Shown: positions 8,146-17,590, counted from the first letter of the stretch. The stretch: 64,000 bases of DNA from UBA5536 sp964592595 (GCA_964592595.1 CAZQFH010000007.1:1-64000); one strand, 5' to 3'. Numbers and translations are program-made. Notes: generated from the letters alone by a model not told the origin.

Positions 8146-9057
8146 ATGACACCGATTTTCGAGCACACCTCTGCTGGCTTTAAGTTGTTTATTTTGTTGG
8201 GATTGTTGCTTTTTGGAGCATTGATTGGAATGTTATTGGGTTTAGTGCTTGCAGCCTTGTTTTTTGGATTGCCAGTAGGCCAAATTTTGTTAGATCCCAG
8301 TAGTATGGAAGGGCTGCAAATTGCACGTTTGATGCAAATCAGCGGTCAAATTGGATTGTTTGTTTTTCCACCTTTATTTTATAGTGTGCTTGTAAGCAAA
8401 TTCCCTCTGAAAAGTTTGGGTTTCACATCTTTTCGCCAGCCCGATATTATTCTCTTCGGCATAATTACCATGTTTATTGGTCTGCCTTTAATCCATTTTT
8501 TAGGTGAAATGAACCAACAAATACACTTACCTGAATTTTTGGCAGGCCTTGAGCAATGGATGATAACTAAAGAAGAGCAAGCTGCATTGCTGAGTGAGCA
8601 ATTTTTGCAGGTAACAACATTTTCTGGTCTTATATTCAATCTTTTTATGATTGCCATCATCCCGGCAATTGGAGAGGAATTGTTGTTTAGAGGTGCTATG
8701 CAACCTTTACTTATTCGGATGTTTAAAAATGTCCATCTCGGAATTTTTATCGCTTCCTTATTGTTTGGGCTGATGCACTTACAGTTTTACGGACTTTTAC
8801 CAAGAGTTGCCCTGGGACTTTTTATGGGGTATTATTTTTATTATTCCAAATCCTTATGGGTGCCTATTATGATGCATTTTGTAAATAACGGTACTGCGGT
8901 TATTGTTTATTTTTTAAACCATAATGGCTATATTCAGATCGAAATGGAACACTTTGGAGCTGTAGAATCGCATTGGCCTGTTGTATTGAGTTTAATACTC
9001 GTAAGTGTAGGAATTATTTATACTGCGCGAAAAGAAACTGCAAAAACTGAAAATTAA
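8146..9057 (+). CDS. CPBP-family intramembrane metalloprotease (CAAX/Abi type)
   Basis: A 303-residue multi-pass membrane protein with the CPBP catalytic motifs: EELLFRGAMQPLL (two glutamates and arginine of motif 1), FGLMHLQFYG (motif 2 histidine) and MMHFVNN (motif 3). The fold is that of Rce1, an intramembrane glutamyl protease. In bacteria, family members serve in bacteriocin immunity or maturation or have unknown roles; nothing nearby suggests a peptide substrate. It is transcribed away from dusB and ends at a strong terminator. Confidence 0.88.
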   Translation: MTPIFEHTSAGFKLFILLGLLLFGALIGMLLGLVLAALFFGLPVGQILLDPSSMEGLQIARLMQISGQIGLFVFPPLFYSVLVSKFPLKSLGFTSFRQPDIILFGIITMFIGLPLIHFLGEMNQQIHLPEFLAGLEQWMITKEEQAALLSEQFLQVTTFSGLIFNLFMIAIIPAIGEELLFRGAMQPLLIRMFKNVHLGIFIASLLFGLMHLQFYGLLPRVALGLFMGYYFYYSKSLWVPIMMHFVNNGTAVIVYFLNHNGYIQIEMEHFGAVESHWPVVLSLILVSVGIIYTARKETAKTEN

Positions 9058-9065
9058 GGCATAAA

Positions 9066-9095
9066 AAAAGGCATTGATCGAAACCAATGCCTTTT
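9066..9095. terminator. Bidirectional terminator between CPBP gene and exbD
   Basis: Stem GGCATTG (9070-9076) pairs with CAATGCC (9085-9091), extended by A/T tracts on both sides, between two convergent genes. Confidence 0.85.
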
Positions 9096-9116
9096 TCAAG
9101 TTATTTTTTTATCAGA

Positions 9117-9578
9117 TTAATTCTGACCTTTCAATGTAGAGTAATTGATACGGAAAGCACCGCTTTTTCGCAATTCTTGTTTCACATCAGTAACGATACC
9201 CATTTTGGTTTCGCTATGCACTTTGAGTGAAGTGGTCAGGAAGTTACGGTCGGCTTCGTTTCTTGCTTCACGTTCGCGGGCAATAAATTCAGGAACGTCC
9301 TCAACACGAGAAAACTGGTCATTAAGTTGGATACGTGATTCCGTACCATAAACTGCTGCATTTGTTGGAGGTCCCATATAGATATACATCACAAGGGATT
9401 TTTTATCCAGCTTCTGCACCTCAGTAGCCTGTGGCAATCTCACTTTCACGCGCAGTGTTACCTCTCGCATCACAGTTGTTACCATGAAGAAAAACAACAG
9501 CATAAAAATAATATCAGGCAGTGAGGATGTATTAATTGCCGGTGAACCTTTTCCTTTTTTAGTTTTGAACTTTGACAT
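9117..9578 (-). CDS. exbD: ExbD-type biopolymer transport protein (second copy)
   Basis: A 153-residue inner-membrane protein with a short cytoplasmic N-terminus, one membrane helix near residues 20-38 carrying the proton-accepting aspartate in SSLPDIIFMLLFFFMVTT, and a periplasmic domain. With ExbB it converts proton flow to force on TonB. It is the last of four genes and follows the other exbD by a single base, so translation is probably coupled. Two different ExbDs after one ExbB is common in Bacteroidota. Confidence 0.9.
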   Translation of the reverse strand: MSKFKTKKGKGSPAINTSSLPDIIFMLLFFFMVTTVMREVTLRVKVRLPQATEVQKLDKKSLVMYIYMGPPTNAAVYGTESRIQLNDQFSRVEDVPEFIAREREARNEADRNFLTTSLKVHSETKMGIVTDVKQELRKSGAFRINYSTLKGQN

Positions 9579-9579
9579 A

Positions 9580-10158
9580 TTACCTGTCTCCTATGTTTTC
9601 GGGTTCAGCTTCACTAATACGCACAGGCACAGCTTCATTAATCGCTTTTATTTCGTCTTCATTAATAAGTTTGCTAAAACGCGTTCCAAAATGTTTCTGT
9701 GCCATTTCATCCTTAAGTTCATTAAATGCCCGTGCCAACTCGTTTTGAACCATGATGTACATTTCATAGGAAGTTCCGCGGTCATTTTTCAATGAGATAA
9801 CCCCTTTGCTGGTATGAATCTCACCAATGAGGTCGATGGTTTTTAGCTCTGTTTCCGGATGATTTGGATCATCGGGATAAACAGGGATCATAAACTCTTT
9901 TGCCACATCTTTCAATGTTGCGATACTCCCTACTTTTCCATCAACCAACAAACGGTCATTTTTATTAACAAGAACGTTGAGGATGTTTCTCTCTTTAATC
10001 TTGATGTCTATATCAGGATTTTCAACGGGGGGAGGGAGTCGGCGTGTAATACCGGTATCCACATCCATTGTTGTTGTCACCAGAAAGAAGATCAACAAGA
10101 GGAATGCAATATCAGCCATTGAGCCCGCATTAATTTCGGGGGATGCTCTTCTAGCCAT
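9580..10158 (-). CDS. exbD: ExbD-type biopolymer transport protein (first copy)
   Basis: A 192-residue ExbD homologue with the N-terminal signature EINAGSMADIAFLLLIFFLVTT, whose aspartate at residue 16 is the conserved channel residue. The periplasmic part is longer than in the neighbouring copy and has an extra insert (about residues 90-125) followed by a charged tail. It lies between the small membrane protein and the second exbD with spacers of 6 and 1 bases. Confidence 0.9.
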   Translation of the reverse strand: MARRASPEINAGSMADIAFLLLIFFLVTTTMDVDTGITRRLPPPVENPDIDIKIKERNILNVLVNKNDRLLVDGKVGSIATLKDVAKEFMIPVYPDDPNHPETELKTIDLIGEIHTSKGVISLKNDRGTSYEMYIMVQNELARAFNELKDEMAQKHFGTRFSKLINEDEIKAINEAVPVRISEAEPENIGDR

Positions 10159-10164
10159 AATTGA

Positions 10165-10581
10165 TTATTTAAAGATTTTTAATACACTCGAAAACAGAAT
10201 TGCCAGCGAGGCAATAGCAAAAGCGATATAGGTAAAAATTATACCCATACCAACATTGCGAGAGGTTTGTTCGGTGACCTTGAGCAGTTCAAGCTTAGTC
10301 TCACTATAAGAGTTCCCTGCGATACTATAAGCAATAAAGCCTATTATTGCTACAACAACAAGAATTACCAATAATTTAACGGCATTCTTTGGCGCCAGGA
10401 TAAACCCATAAATTGGAGATCCAACAGCAATAACTACCCCTGAGATCAGCAGAACATAACTCCACTGCAAAAACTTGGATGATTCTATTGATTCCGTATA
10501 GAACAGCACAGCCAATACTGCTGACACGGCCATCAACACATAAAGCACCCAGCCTACGTATTTTGATAGTTTGTCAACCAT
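10165..10581 (-). CDS. Four-helix membrane protein of the ExbBD operon
   Basis: A 138-residue protein with four predicted membrane helices (about 9-29, 40-60, 68-88, 112-134) and short loops. I do not recognise a named domain. It lies between ExbB and the first ExbD with 5- and 6-base spacers, so it is surely made together with the motor and may be an accessory subunit. Its asparagine-initiated loop NSYSETKLELLKVTEQTSRN before the last helix is the only long polar stretch. Confidence 0.8.
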   Translation of the reverse strand: MVDKLSKYVGWVLYVLMAVSAVLAVLFYTESIESSKFLQWSYVLLISGVVIAVGSPIYGFILAPKNAVKLLVILVVVAIIGFIAYSIAGNSYSETKLELLKVTEQTSRNVGMGIIFTYIAFAIASLAILFSSVLKIFK

Positions 10582-10586
10582 AATGA

Positions 10587-11393
10587 TTATTTTTTGGCGA
10601 ATTTGTTCATAATATCAATGAAAGAAATGGAACTATCTTCCATATCGTTAACCAGGTTGTCAATTTTAGAGACAATGTAGTTGTAGAAAATCTGGAGAAT
10701 GATAGCAACGATAAGACCGAATACAGTGGTCAAAAGAGCCACTTTGATACCTGTTGCAACAATCTGGGGAGATATATCACCAGCAGCAGCAATATCATCA
10801 AAGGCCTGGATCATACCAATTACTGTACCCATAAACCCAAGCATAGGAGCCAGGGCAATGAAGAGTGAAATCCAGCTTACGCCGCTTTCCAATCGTCCTG
10901 TGATTACAGAGCCGTATGAAATGATGGATTTTTCAACTTCTTCAACACCCGAATCGTAACGCATCAAACCCTGATAAAAAATACTGGCTACAGGTCCGCG
11001 TGTGGTACGGCAGATTTCTTTTGCTTTATCAACACCATCGCTTTCAAGTGCTGATTCAATATTGCTAAGCAACTTTTTAGTGTTCGTGGTACTGAGCGTC
11101 AAATAGATGATTCTTTCGATGCTGATAGCAAGACCAAAAATCAGGGTAAGTAATACGATACCCATAAATTCCGGACCACCTTCGATGAATTGTTCTTTTA
11201 AAACTTCGTGAAAAGTTTGTGGTTTTTCCGGTGCTGCCTGCATTTCGACAGTTTCTTCTGCAACAACTTCTTCCACAACTGCTGTAGTGTCGGCTGCCGT
11301 AGTATCAGGTTCTGCATCCTGAGCAAACATGAATGTGCTGGTTCCAAAGGTCATCACGCCTGCGATTGTAAGTAAAGCAATGATTTTTTTCAT
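10587..11393 (-). CDS. exbB: ExbB/TolQ/MotA-type proton channel protein
   Basis: A 268-residue protein beginning with a hydrophobic segment that looks like a signal peptide (MKKIIALLTIAGVMTFGTS), then a periplasmic Ala/Glu/Thr-rich linker, a membrane helix near residues 80-98, and the paired MotA_ExbB helices (APMLGFMGTVIGMIQAF and VATGIKVALLTTVFGLIVAI). It forms the pentameric proton channel around ExbD. As first gene of the four-gene unit it has a -7-like TACTTTTG at 11482-11475, about 75 nt upstream. Confidence 0.9.
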   Translation of the reverse strand: MKKIIALLTIAGVMTFGTSTFMFAQDAEPDTTAADTTAVVEEVVAEETVEMQAAPEKPQTFHEVLKEQFIEGGPEFMGIVLLTLIFGLAISIERIIYLTLSTTNTKKLLSNIESALESDGVDKAKEICRTTRGPVASIFYQGLMRYDSGVEEVEKSIISYGSVITGRLESGVSWISLFIALAPMLGFMGTVIGMIQAFDDIAAAGDISPQIVATGIKVALLTTVFGLIVAIILQIFYNYIVSKIDNLVNDMEDSSISFIDIMNKFAKK

Positions 11394-11474
11394 AGTTAAA
11401 AATGATGTTGATTACTACTTTAAACTCCGTTTGAGTGGTTAATATTATTTGGTTACTAAATAATTCAAGGACAA

Positions 11475-11482
11475 CAAAAGTA
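11475..11482 (-). promoter_or_regulatory. Candidate -7 element for the exbB operon
   Basis: TACTTTTG on the minus strand fits TAnnTTTG. An imperfect -33 (CTTG, 3 of 4) lies 18 nt upstream. The leader to the exbB ATG would be about 75 nt. Confidence 0.4.
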
Positions 11483-11547
11483 TGAATAATATCAAAAAAA
11501 CAAGCATTAAGATTGTGCTACTTTGTTTTTTAGTTAAAAAAAATTTG

Positions 11548-11635
11548 CGGAGAGGGCGGGATTCGAACCCGCGATACCCTTTTGGAGTATACACACTTTC
11601 CAGGCGTGCGCCTTCAACCACTCGGCCACCTCTCC
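11548..11635 (-). tRNA. tRNA-Ser (GGA)
   Basis: An 88-nt class II tRNA on the minus strand. Acceptor GGAGAGG/CCTCTCC, D arm GGCCGAGTGGTTGAAGGC, anticodon stem CACGC/GTGTG with loop CTGGAAA (anticodon GGA), a long variable arm (TATACTCCAAAAGGGTATC), and T arm GGGTTCGAATCCC. The discriminator base is G and CCA is not encoded. A -7-like TATTTTTG at 11691-11684 precedes it, and the leader contains a small hairpin (TTTAGC/GCTAAA, 11654-11673). Confidence 0.96.
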
Positions 11636-11768
11636 CTTGCCTCAACAGAACGGTTTAGCATTTATTGGCTAAAATTCAGAGGCCAAAAATACACTTTTTT
11701 TAGGATTTTTGCAGGATTCTGTTCTGTAGTAATTAGTTTGAATCCATTCTTAATTTAATTGAAGAGCC

Positions 11769-14021
11769 TTATTGCTTCAGGTTTTTGATAAAAAATTGCT
11801 GTTCACTTACAGTTTGGACAGCTGAAAGTCTGAAAATATAAGTCCCTGCACTCAAATCAAGTAAATTTATAGTTGTTTTATCAGCCGAAATCGATCCGGT
11901 TTTTACCGTTTTTCCGGCTGAGTTAACAATAAAATATTCTGCAGAAGATACTTTATAGCATTCAATAATGATGCTTTCTTGTGCCGGATTTGGATAAAGT
12001 TTCCATTTAATTGCCAAATCGGGTAAGCCAACATAAGTAGATGAAATCTCGATGTCATCGATAAACATTCCTTCCTCGGTAACATAGCTATCGCTTTTAA
12101 ACCTAAAACGCAACTGCACGTAAGAAAGTCCTAAGTAGTCTTCCAGATCGTAAAATTTTTGTGTCCAGCTGTTTTGATTGCCATTGAATGTTTCCAGTAT
12201 AGTCCAGTTCATCCCATTTGTAGTAATTTCGAGATACATATAATCGTAGTTGGTTTCCAACGTATATTTTGTCCAAAAGGAAAGGTTCGCTGCTGTCATA
12301 TTGCTCATATCAAGAGCATTGAGTATTGCCATTGATTCAACGGAATTGGCATATTCGCCTTGTGGGCTTTCTGTTAAGGAGTGATTGCTTGAATAATAAT
12401 CATCTGTAGTAAGTCCCCAATTATCAGTGAGATCCCAGTAAGGGAGTCCGTTTTCAAAATCGATAAAAACCGGCAAAGCAATTGGAGGTGCAGGCGTGGC
12501 ACTGGCATTATTGGAAGGATAGGATTCTTCGCCGCTTTCCTCGTAAATGGCAGTGATAAAATAGTTGTAAAGCTGAAAGTTTTCCAATCCTTCATCCAAA
12601 TAGGTGGTTTCTTCTGTTGAATCAACCAAAACATCGTTTCTGTAAATTCTAAAATATGCTGCATCTAATAATGGCGTCCACTCCAGATTTACTTTGGCAT
12701 CTCCGGGCAAGGCTACCAGATTGCGTGGAGGATTAAGTCTGTTGGCCATAGTAACAATCGAGGCTAATGAGGCTTGCGTAAACACTTTAGCCTGATCCTC
12801 ATTAGTATAGCTCGGACCAACCAAATCATTTGATGAATGGATATAGGGACTGTAATTTTCGCTGTCTTCAAAAGGAAAAATACCCATGTAACCATTGTTA
12901 TTAAACGAAGTGTGGTCACTATCGCCTCCACTGAGCATGCCGGGTTCAATGGAGAAATCTGGCAGGTAAACACCCGCAACTTCGGTATAGAAATCAGCAA
13001 GTTCTTGTGCTGAAGGCGGATAAATCAGATCGGTGTGGATATAGCTTCCATTTTGAAGGTAGCCAATCATGTCCAGATTGAAAAAGCCATGAATGTCCAT
13101 TCCCTGCTGAGCTGCAGCCTGTGCATAGGCAGCGCTGCCATAAAGCCCGTATTCTTCTCCCGAAAAAGCACAGAAAATGATGGTACGATCAAAAGTATAT
13201 TGACTTAAAATGCGGGCAATTTCCATTACACCAGCCGTTCCTGATGCATTGTCATCGGCCCCGGGTGCAGCACCTCCGTTGCTGTATGAATCGTAATGTC
13301 CACCGCAAACAACATATTCTTCTGGATATTTTGTGCCTGTAAGTGTGGCAATTACATTGTCGCTGGCACTACCTGATGGCATAGTAAAGTCTTGCAGTTC
13401 AACGGATAAACCTAAGTTTTCAAATTCCTGCTTGATCCAATTTTGAGCTTCAACACTTTGGCTGGTATAAGCGTTACGGGTACCATAATTTTCGAGGTGT
13501 TGCACGGTAGTTGTAATGTTTTCGGCACTTACCTCTTCAAGTAATGAAACTACAAAAGGATCAGGATCAAAACTTCTTTGTGAACTGAGATGAAGCGTTT
13601 TTGGCCAGCTGGCTATCGTTTGATGGATTTGAACCAAACCATCATTTTTAAATGGAATAAGTGATGAAGTTTTTGATTCCTGAATTTGCAATACTGAAAA
13701 ATGATCATTGGAATAGATGAGTTCTGCATCTGCCTGATTGAATGATAAATGGGCTTCCAAATCAGAAGGGTATCCATAAAAAATGAAATAATGCTCACCG
13801 GGTTCCCAGGCATCGCGATCCAAAATTGTTGCTTCACGAACAAGATTGTCTGGCGCACTTGCAATTATAAAATTCTGTCCGATATGATGGACACCAATTG
13901 AGGGATTTTCAATGTAAGCCTTTAAAGCTTGCTGACCTGAAAACTGGATCAAACTTAGCTCATCTGCCCACACAGTAAAGCTGAATAAAAATGCCAGAAA
14001 GGCAATACTAATTTTTTTCAT
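11769..14021 (-). CDS. Secreted M28 family metallopeptidase with T9SS sorting domain
   Basis: A 750-residue exported protein: signal peptide (1-19), propeptide-like region, M28 zinc peptidase domain, a fibronectin III-like domain (PPRNLVALPGDAKVNLEW), a MAM/jelly-roll-like domain (FENGLPYWDLTDNWGL), and a type A C-terminal sorting domain (LYPNPAQESIIIE ... GTYIFRL). Zinc and catalytic residues are visible in GGHYDS, PGADDNASG, FSGEEYGLYGS, NLDMIGY and GDSDHTSF. It is probably an aminopeptidase exported by T9SS, consistent with sprA in this window. A -7-like TAGCTTTG lies at 14063-14056. Confidence 0.93.
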   Translation of the reverse strand: MKKISIAFLAFLFSFTVWADELSLIQFSGQQALKAYIENPSIGVHHIGQNFIIASAPDNLVREATILDRDAWEPGEHYFIFYGYPSDLEAHLSFNQADAELIYSNDHFSVLQIQESKTSSLIPFKNDGLVQIHQTIASWPKTLHLSSQRSFDPDPFVVSLLEEVSAENITTTVQHLENYGTRNAYTSQSVEAQNWIKQEFENLGLSVELQDFTMPSGSASDNVIATLTGTKYPEEYVVCGGHYDSYSNGGAAPGADDNASGTAGVMEIARILSQYTFDRTIIFCAFSGEEYGLYGSAAYAQAAAQQGMDIHGFFNLDMIGYLQNGSYIHTDLIYPPSAQELADFYTEVAGVYLPDFSIEPGMLSGGDSDHTSFNNNGYMGIFPFEDSENYSPYIHSSNDLVGPSYTNEDQAKVFTQASLASIVTMANRLNPPRNLVALPGDAKVNLEWTPLLDAAYFRIYRNDVLVDSTEETTYLDEGLENFQLYNYFITAIYEESGEESYPSNNASATPAPPIALPVFIDFENGLPYWDLTDNWGLTTDDYYSSNHSLTESPQGEYANSVESMAILNALDMSNMTAANLSFWTKYTLETNYDYMYLEITTNGMNWTILETFNGNQNSWTQKFYDLEDYLGLSYVQLRFRFKSDSYVTEEGMFIDDIEISSTYVGLPDLAIKWKLYPNPAQESIIIECYKVSSAEYFIVNSAGKTVKTGSISADKTTINLLDLSAGTYIFRLSAVQTVSEQQFFIKNLKQ

Positions 14022-14118
14022 TGTACTTTGGGTTATACATTTCGATTTAGTACCACAAAGCTAAGTTTTTATGCTTAGTTGTGTGCAGGAAGTTTGTTGA
14101 ATGGATACGAAAACTTTA

Positions 14119-15162
14119 TTACTTGTTTTCGATAGTCATTTCACCTCTAATTGACTGTTGCAGCAGGTGAATAAGTTTTTCGTGCGGATAGCCCTCACCA
14201 ATAAGGTACATCAGTTTTGCCAAGGCCGATTCCGTAGTGATATCATAACCACCAACAATTCCAATTCGTTGCAATTCGAGGCTGGTTTCGTAAAGGCCAA
14301 GTTCGACAGAGCCGGATTTGCATTGGGTAACATTAAAAATGATTAATCCCTTGTTAATGTTTTCCTGCAAAGCATCGATAAACCAACGATCTGTTGGCGC
14401 ATTTCCAGAACCAAAGGTTTCAAGAATTAGGGCTTTTAAGTCAGGAATTTCAAGGGTGCTTTTTACCACAGACTCGCTGATGCCCGGAAACAATTTTAAA
14501 ATACTCACATTGTAATCAAGGGCAGTATGAACTTTTAGTTTTTTGAAATTGGGTCTTAAAATATTGTTCCTATGGTATTTGATATGTACACCTACATCTG
14601 CAAGTAAGGGGTAATTGCCACTCACAAAAGCATTAAAATGCTCGGCATTGAATTTTGTGGTGCGGTTTCCACGCATCAGGTGATTTTCGAAGTAGATACT
14701 TACTTCCGGAACCATTGCCAGTTCTTCATCTTTTGCCGCTGCAATTTCGATTGCAGCCAAAAAGTTTTCGCGTCCATCGGTTCTAATCACGCCCATTGGC
14801 AATTGAGATCCTGTGAATACAACTGGTTTGTTCAGGTTTTCGAGCATAAAACTCAGGGCCGAAGCAGTATATGCCATAGTATCAGAACCATGAAGTACAA
14901 CAAATCCGTCGTATTCTTCGTAATGCCTTTCGATTAACCGAGCCAGCTTGATCCAAAACTCCGGTTTCATGTTGGAGGAATCAACAAGTGGTTCGAATGA
15001 ATGAAAATCAATATGATATCCAACATCTTTCAGAACAGGCAGCTGTTCGTAGATGTCATTAAAATTGAAAGGTGATAATGCACCACTCACAGGGTTTTGG
15101 ATCATGCCAATAGTACCGCCGGTATAAATGACTAACAATGAAGTGTTTTGTTCCAATTTCAT
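14119..15162 (-). CDS. ansA: Type I (cytoplasmic) L-asparaginase
   Basis: Hydrolyses asparagine to aspartate and ammonia. The two threonine-centred motifs are present: YTGGTIGMI near residue 17 and LHGSDTMAYTASAL with T95 and D94; a downstream lysine/glutamate region follows the family. No signal peptide, and 347 residues, both of which point to the cytoplasmic type. The start codon overlaps the tatD stop by four bases (ATGA), indicating coupled translation. Confidence 0.94.
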   Translation of the reverse strand: MKLEQNTSLLVIYTGGTIGMIQNPVSGALSPFNFNDIYEQLPVLKDVGYHIDFHSFEPLVDSSNMKPEFWIKLARLIERHYEEYDGFVVLHGSDTMAYTASALSFMLENLNKPVVFTGSQLPMGVIRTDGRENFLAAIEIAAAKDEELAMVPEVSIYFENHLMRGNRTTKFNAEHFNAFVSGNYPLLADVGVHIKYHRNNILRPNFKKLKVHTALDYNVSILKLFPGISESVVKSTLEIPDLKALILETFGSGNAPTDRWFIDALQENINKGLIIFNVTQCKSGSVELGLYETSLELQRIGIVGGYDITTESALAKLMYLIGEGYPHEKLIHLLQQSIRGEMTIENK

Positions 15163-15941
15163 GATTGCGGAAGATTAAAAAGTTTGCTTGCATTTTTGGT
15201 TGTGATTTCAGCCAGCGTATCTAAATCTATTTCCAGTGTAGCCGCAAGTTTTACGGCAGTTTCAAAAAGAAATGCACTTTCGTTGCGTTTGCCGCGATAG
15301 GGAACTGGTGGCAAAAAAGGAGAATCCGTTTCAAGAATTAAATGATCTGCCGGAATTTGCCTAACAACTTCGGGTAGCTTGGATTTTTTATAGGTAAGCA
15401 CTCCCCCTATTCCGAGGTAAAAACCAAGATCGATTGCTTTTTGCGCTTCTTCTAAACTTCCAGTAAAACAATGTAATACGCCATTTAAGCTGCCGTCCTG
15501 AGCTTTGGTTATTTCCGAAAGCATTTCCGGGAAAGCTTCGCGCGTATGAATGGCCACCGGGATATGCAGGTTTTTAGCCCAATTGAACTGAATGCCCAGC
15601 GCTTCGGTTTGCTGGGCAGAGAAGCTTTTATCCCAATAAAAATCCAGGCCAATTTCCCCTATCGCGATATAAGTAGCCGGACTATCTTTCAATAATTTTT
15701 CGAAATGGCCAAGCTGTTTTTTCCAGTCATCTTTTACTGATGTAGGGTGCAGGCCAAGCATTGGAAAACAATAGCCAGGGTAAGTTTCGCAAAGCTTCAA
15801 CATGGGATCAACCGAGGATTGATCGATATTGGGTAGCAGAAAACGATTAATGCCACGGGTAACAGCCCTTTCAATCATTTCATTACGATCGGCATCAAAA
15901 TCATCAAGATAGAGATGGGTGTGTGTATCTATGAATTGCAT
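15159..15941 (-). CDS. tatD: TatD-family metal-dependent DNase
   Basis: A 260-residue TIM-barrel hydrolase with the metal ligands of FIDTHTHLYLDDFD at the N-terminus, GEIGLDFYWDKS, HTREAFPE, LHCFTGSLEEA and ETDSPFLPPVPYRGKRN. The family has 3'-5' DNase activity and roles in DNA repair and quality control. It lies between hflX and ansA. A -7-like TAATTTTG at 15953-15946 could allow separate transcription with ansA. Confidence 0.93.
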   Translation of the reverse strand: MQFIDTHTHLYLDDFDADRNEMIERAVTRGINRFLLPNIDQSSVDPMLKLCETYPGYCFPMLGLHPTSVKDDWKKQLGHFEKLLKDSPATYIAIGEIGLDFYWDKSFSAQQTEALGIQFNWAKNLHIPVAIHTREAFPEMLSEITKAQDGSLNGVLHCFTGSLEEAQKAIDLGFYLGIGGVLTYKKSKLPEVVRQIPADHLILETDSPFLPPVPYRGKRNESAFLFETAVKLAATLEIDLDTLAEITTKNASKLFNLPQS

Positions 15942-15981
15942 CCAGCAAAATTAGGGCAAAATTCCGGTAGGACTGCGCTGA

Positions 15982-17175
15982 TCAATAAAGGAACTCGTCG
16001 TAAGGATAACGAATGGCATGTATATCACGAATTTCTTTGTAGAGCAATGCCCTGAGCTCTTGATAATTGATCCGTTCTTTGGCCGAAATAAAAATACAAT
16101 TGTTATTGGTTTTGGCCATCCAGGAACTTTTCAAACGATCGAGTGAAAGGTTGCGGGCAGTTTCAGGACTCAGATCATCACTTTCTTTTTCTTCCCAGGT
16201 ATAAGCATCTGTTTTATTGAAAACCATAATCGTTTTTTTGTCGCCAACACCAATTTCAGCAAGGGTTTCGTTTACGGTTTCTATCTGCGATTCAAAATCA
16301 GGATGTGAAATATCAACCACATGAAGCAGCACATCTGATTCTCTGGTTTCATCAAGTGTCGATTTGAATGATTCGATCAGATTGTGCGGAAGTTTACGAA
16401 TAAATCCTACCGTATCAGAAAGCAGAAAAGGCAAATTATCCACAACCACTTTGCGAACGGTAGTATCAAGAGTCGCAAAAAGTTTGTTCTCTGCAAAAAC
16501 CTCTGATTTGCTTAATAAATTCATTATTGTTGACTTACCAACATTGGTATAGCCAACCAGTGCTACGCGTATGAGTTTGCCTCTGTTTTTACGCTGTTCG
16601 GCCTGTTGCACATCGATTTCTTCAAGCCTTTTTTTCAATAAGCTGATTTTATCCCTGATGATACGTCTGTCGGTTTCAATTTCTGTTTCGCCGGGGCCTC
16701 TTAATCCAATTCCACCTTTTTGTCGTTCGAGGTGTGTCCACATTCGCGTAAGGCGGGGAAGCATATATTGGTATTGAGCCAGTTCAACCTGTGTTTTGGC
16801 GTAGGCAGTACGTGCTCTTTTGGCAAAAATATCCAGAATAAGGGTAGTACGATCGAGGATTTTTACTTGTAAAGCTTTTTCAATATTTCTCAGTTGTGAT
16901 GATCCAAGTTCATCATCAAAAACGACTAAATCAATGTTTTCGGCTTTTACGTACTGTGAAATTTCTTCTAGTTTTCCTGTACCCACATAGGTGGCAACAT
17001 TAGGTTTGTCCAAGGCCTGAATAAAACGTGCAACAGGCTCTCCACCTGCTGTTTCGAGCAGAAACGCCAATTCGTCGAGATACTCATCGGTTTTTTCTTT
17101 GGACTGCTGTTGTGTTGAAATTGCAACTAAAACGGCTTTTTCGACAGCTTTGGCGGTAGAAATATTTTTTGGCAT
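15982..17175 (-). CDS. hflX: GTPase HflX
   Basis: A ribosome-associated GTPase that splits stalled or heat-damaged 70S ribosomes. The N-terminal HflX domain (VARFIQALDKPNVATYVGTGKLEEI, DDELGSSQLRNIEKAL), a glycine-rich linker (GGIGLRGPGETEIETDRR), and the G domain with GYTNVGKST, DTVGFIRKLPH and NKTD are all visible. Length 397. It follows a small membrane protein by 7 bases. Confidence 0.96.
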   Translation of the reverse strand: MPKNISTAKAVEKAVLVAISTQQQSKEKTDEYLDELAFLLETAGGEPVARFIQALDKPNVATYVGTGKLEEISQYVKAENIDLVVFDDELGSSQLRNIEKALQVKILDRTTLILDIFAKRARTAYAKTQVELAQYQYMLPRLTRMWTHLERQKGGIGLRGPGETEIETDRRIIRDKISLLKKRLEEIDVQQAEQRKNRGKLIRVALVGYTNVGKSTIMNLLSKSEVFAENKLFATLDTTVRKVVVDNLPFLLSDTVGFIRKLPHNLIESFKSTLDETRESDVLLHVVDISHPDFESQIETVNETLAEIGVGDKKTIMVFNKTDAYTWEEKESDDLSPETARNLSLDRLKSSWMAKTNNNCIFISAKERINYQELRALLYKEIRDIHAIRYPYDEFLY

Positions 17176-17182
17176 AAATCAA

Positions 17183-17590
17183 TTAATGATTTTTGTCGCG
17201 GGATTTATGGTGTTTTCTTTTTGTGCCGGCTTCAAGGCGGATATCTCTCGAAACAAAATACACAGCTGTTGCAATGGTGTAAAGGTGTAACAAAGAATAG
17301 CTGAGCGATCCGGGTTTCAAAAAGACCAAAAACAAGTTAAACGATGCAGCGATAAGAACAATAAAGAAACCGTAACGGAAAAAATCGGATCGTTTCATGA
17401 CCATGGCCAAAAGAAAAATGGCGCCAAGCAGAATGATCAACCCCCATCGAACGATCCAGTTGGGAAATTCACTTTCAAAACCCGGGTTGCTGATGAATGG
17501 ATATAAGGTGAAAATCAGGTAAGCAATAAAACCTATCCGGAGCAGAAAAGTGATTAAAACACTAAATTTAGATTTCCATGTTTCACTCAT
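17183..17590 (-). CDS. Hypothetical membrane protein
   Basis: A 135-residue protein with four predicted membrane helices and a basic, histidine-rich C-terminal tail (TKRKHHKSRDKNH). I do not recognise a family. The ATG at 17590 is preferred to a TTG two codons upstream. It lies 7 bases from hflX and 14 from trpS, so it is part of their transcript. Confidence 0.7.
   Translation of the reverse strand: MSETWKSKFSVLITFLLRIGFIAYLIFTLYPFISNPGFESEFPNWIVRWGLIILLGAIFLLAMVMKRSDFFRYGFFIVLIAASFNLFLVFLKPGSLSYSLLHLYTIATAVYFVSRDIRLEAGTKRKHHKSRDKNH

Noticed and set aside
8062..8166. N-terminal extension of dusB
   Set aside because: Overlaps the CPBP gene and its promoter; not family-like; GTG at 8061 is better placed.
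11445..11645. 66-codon minus-strand frame covering tRNA-Ser
   Set aside because: It is the translation of the tRNA gene itself; the cloverleaf explains the sequence.
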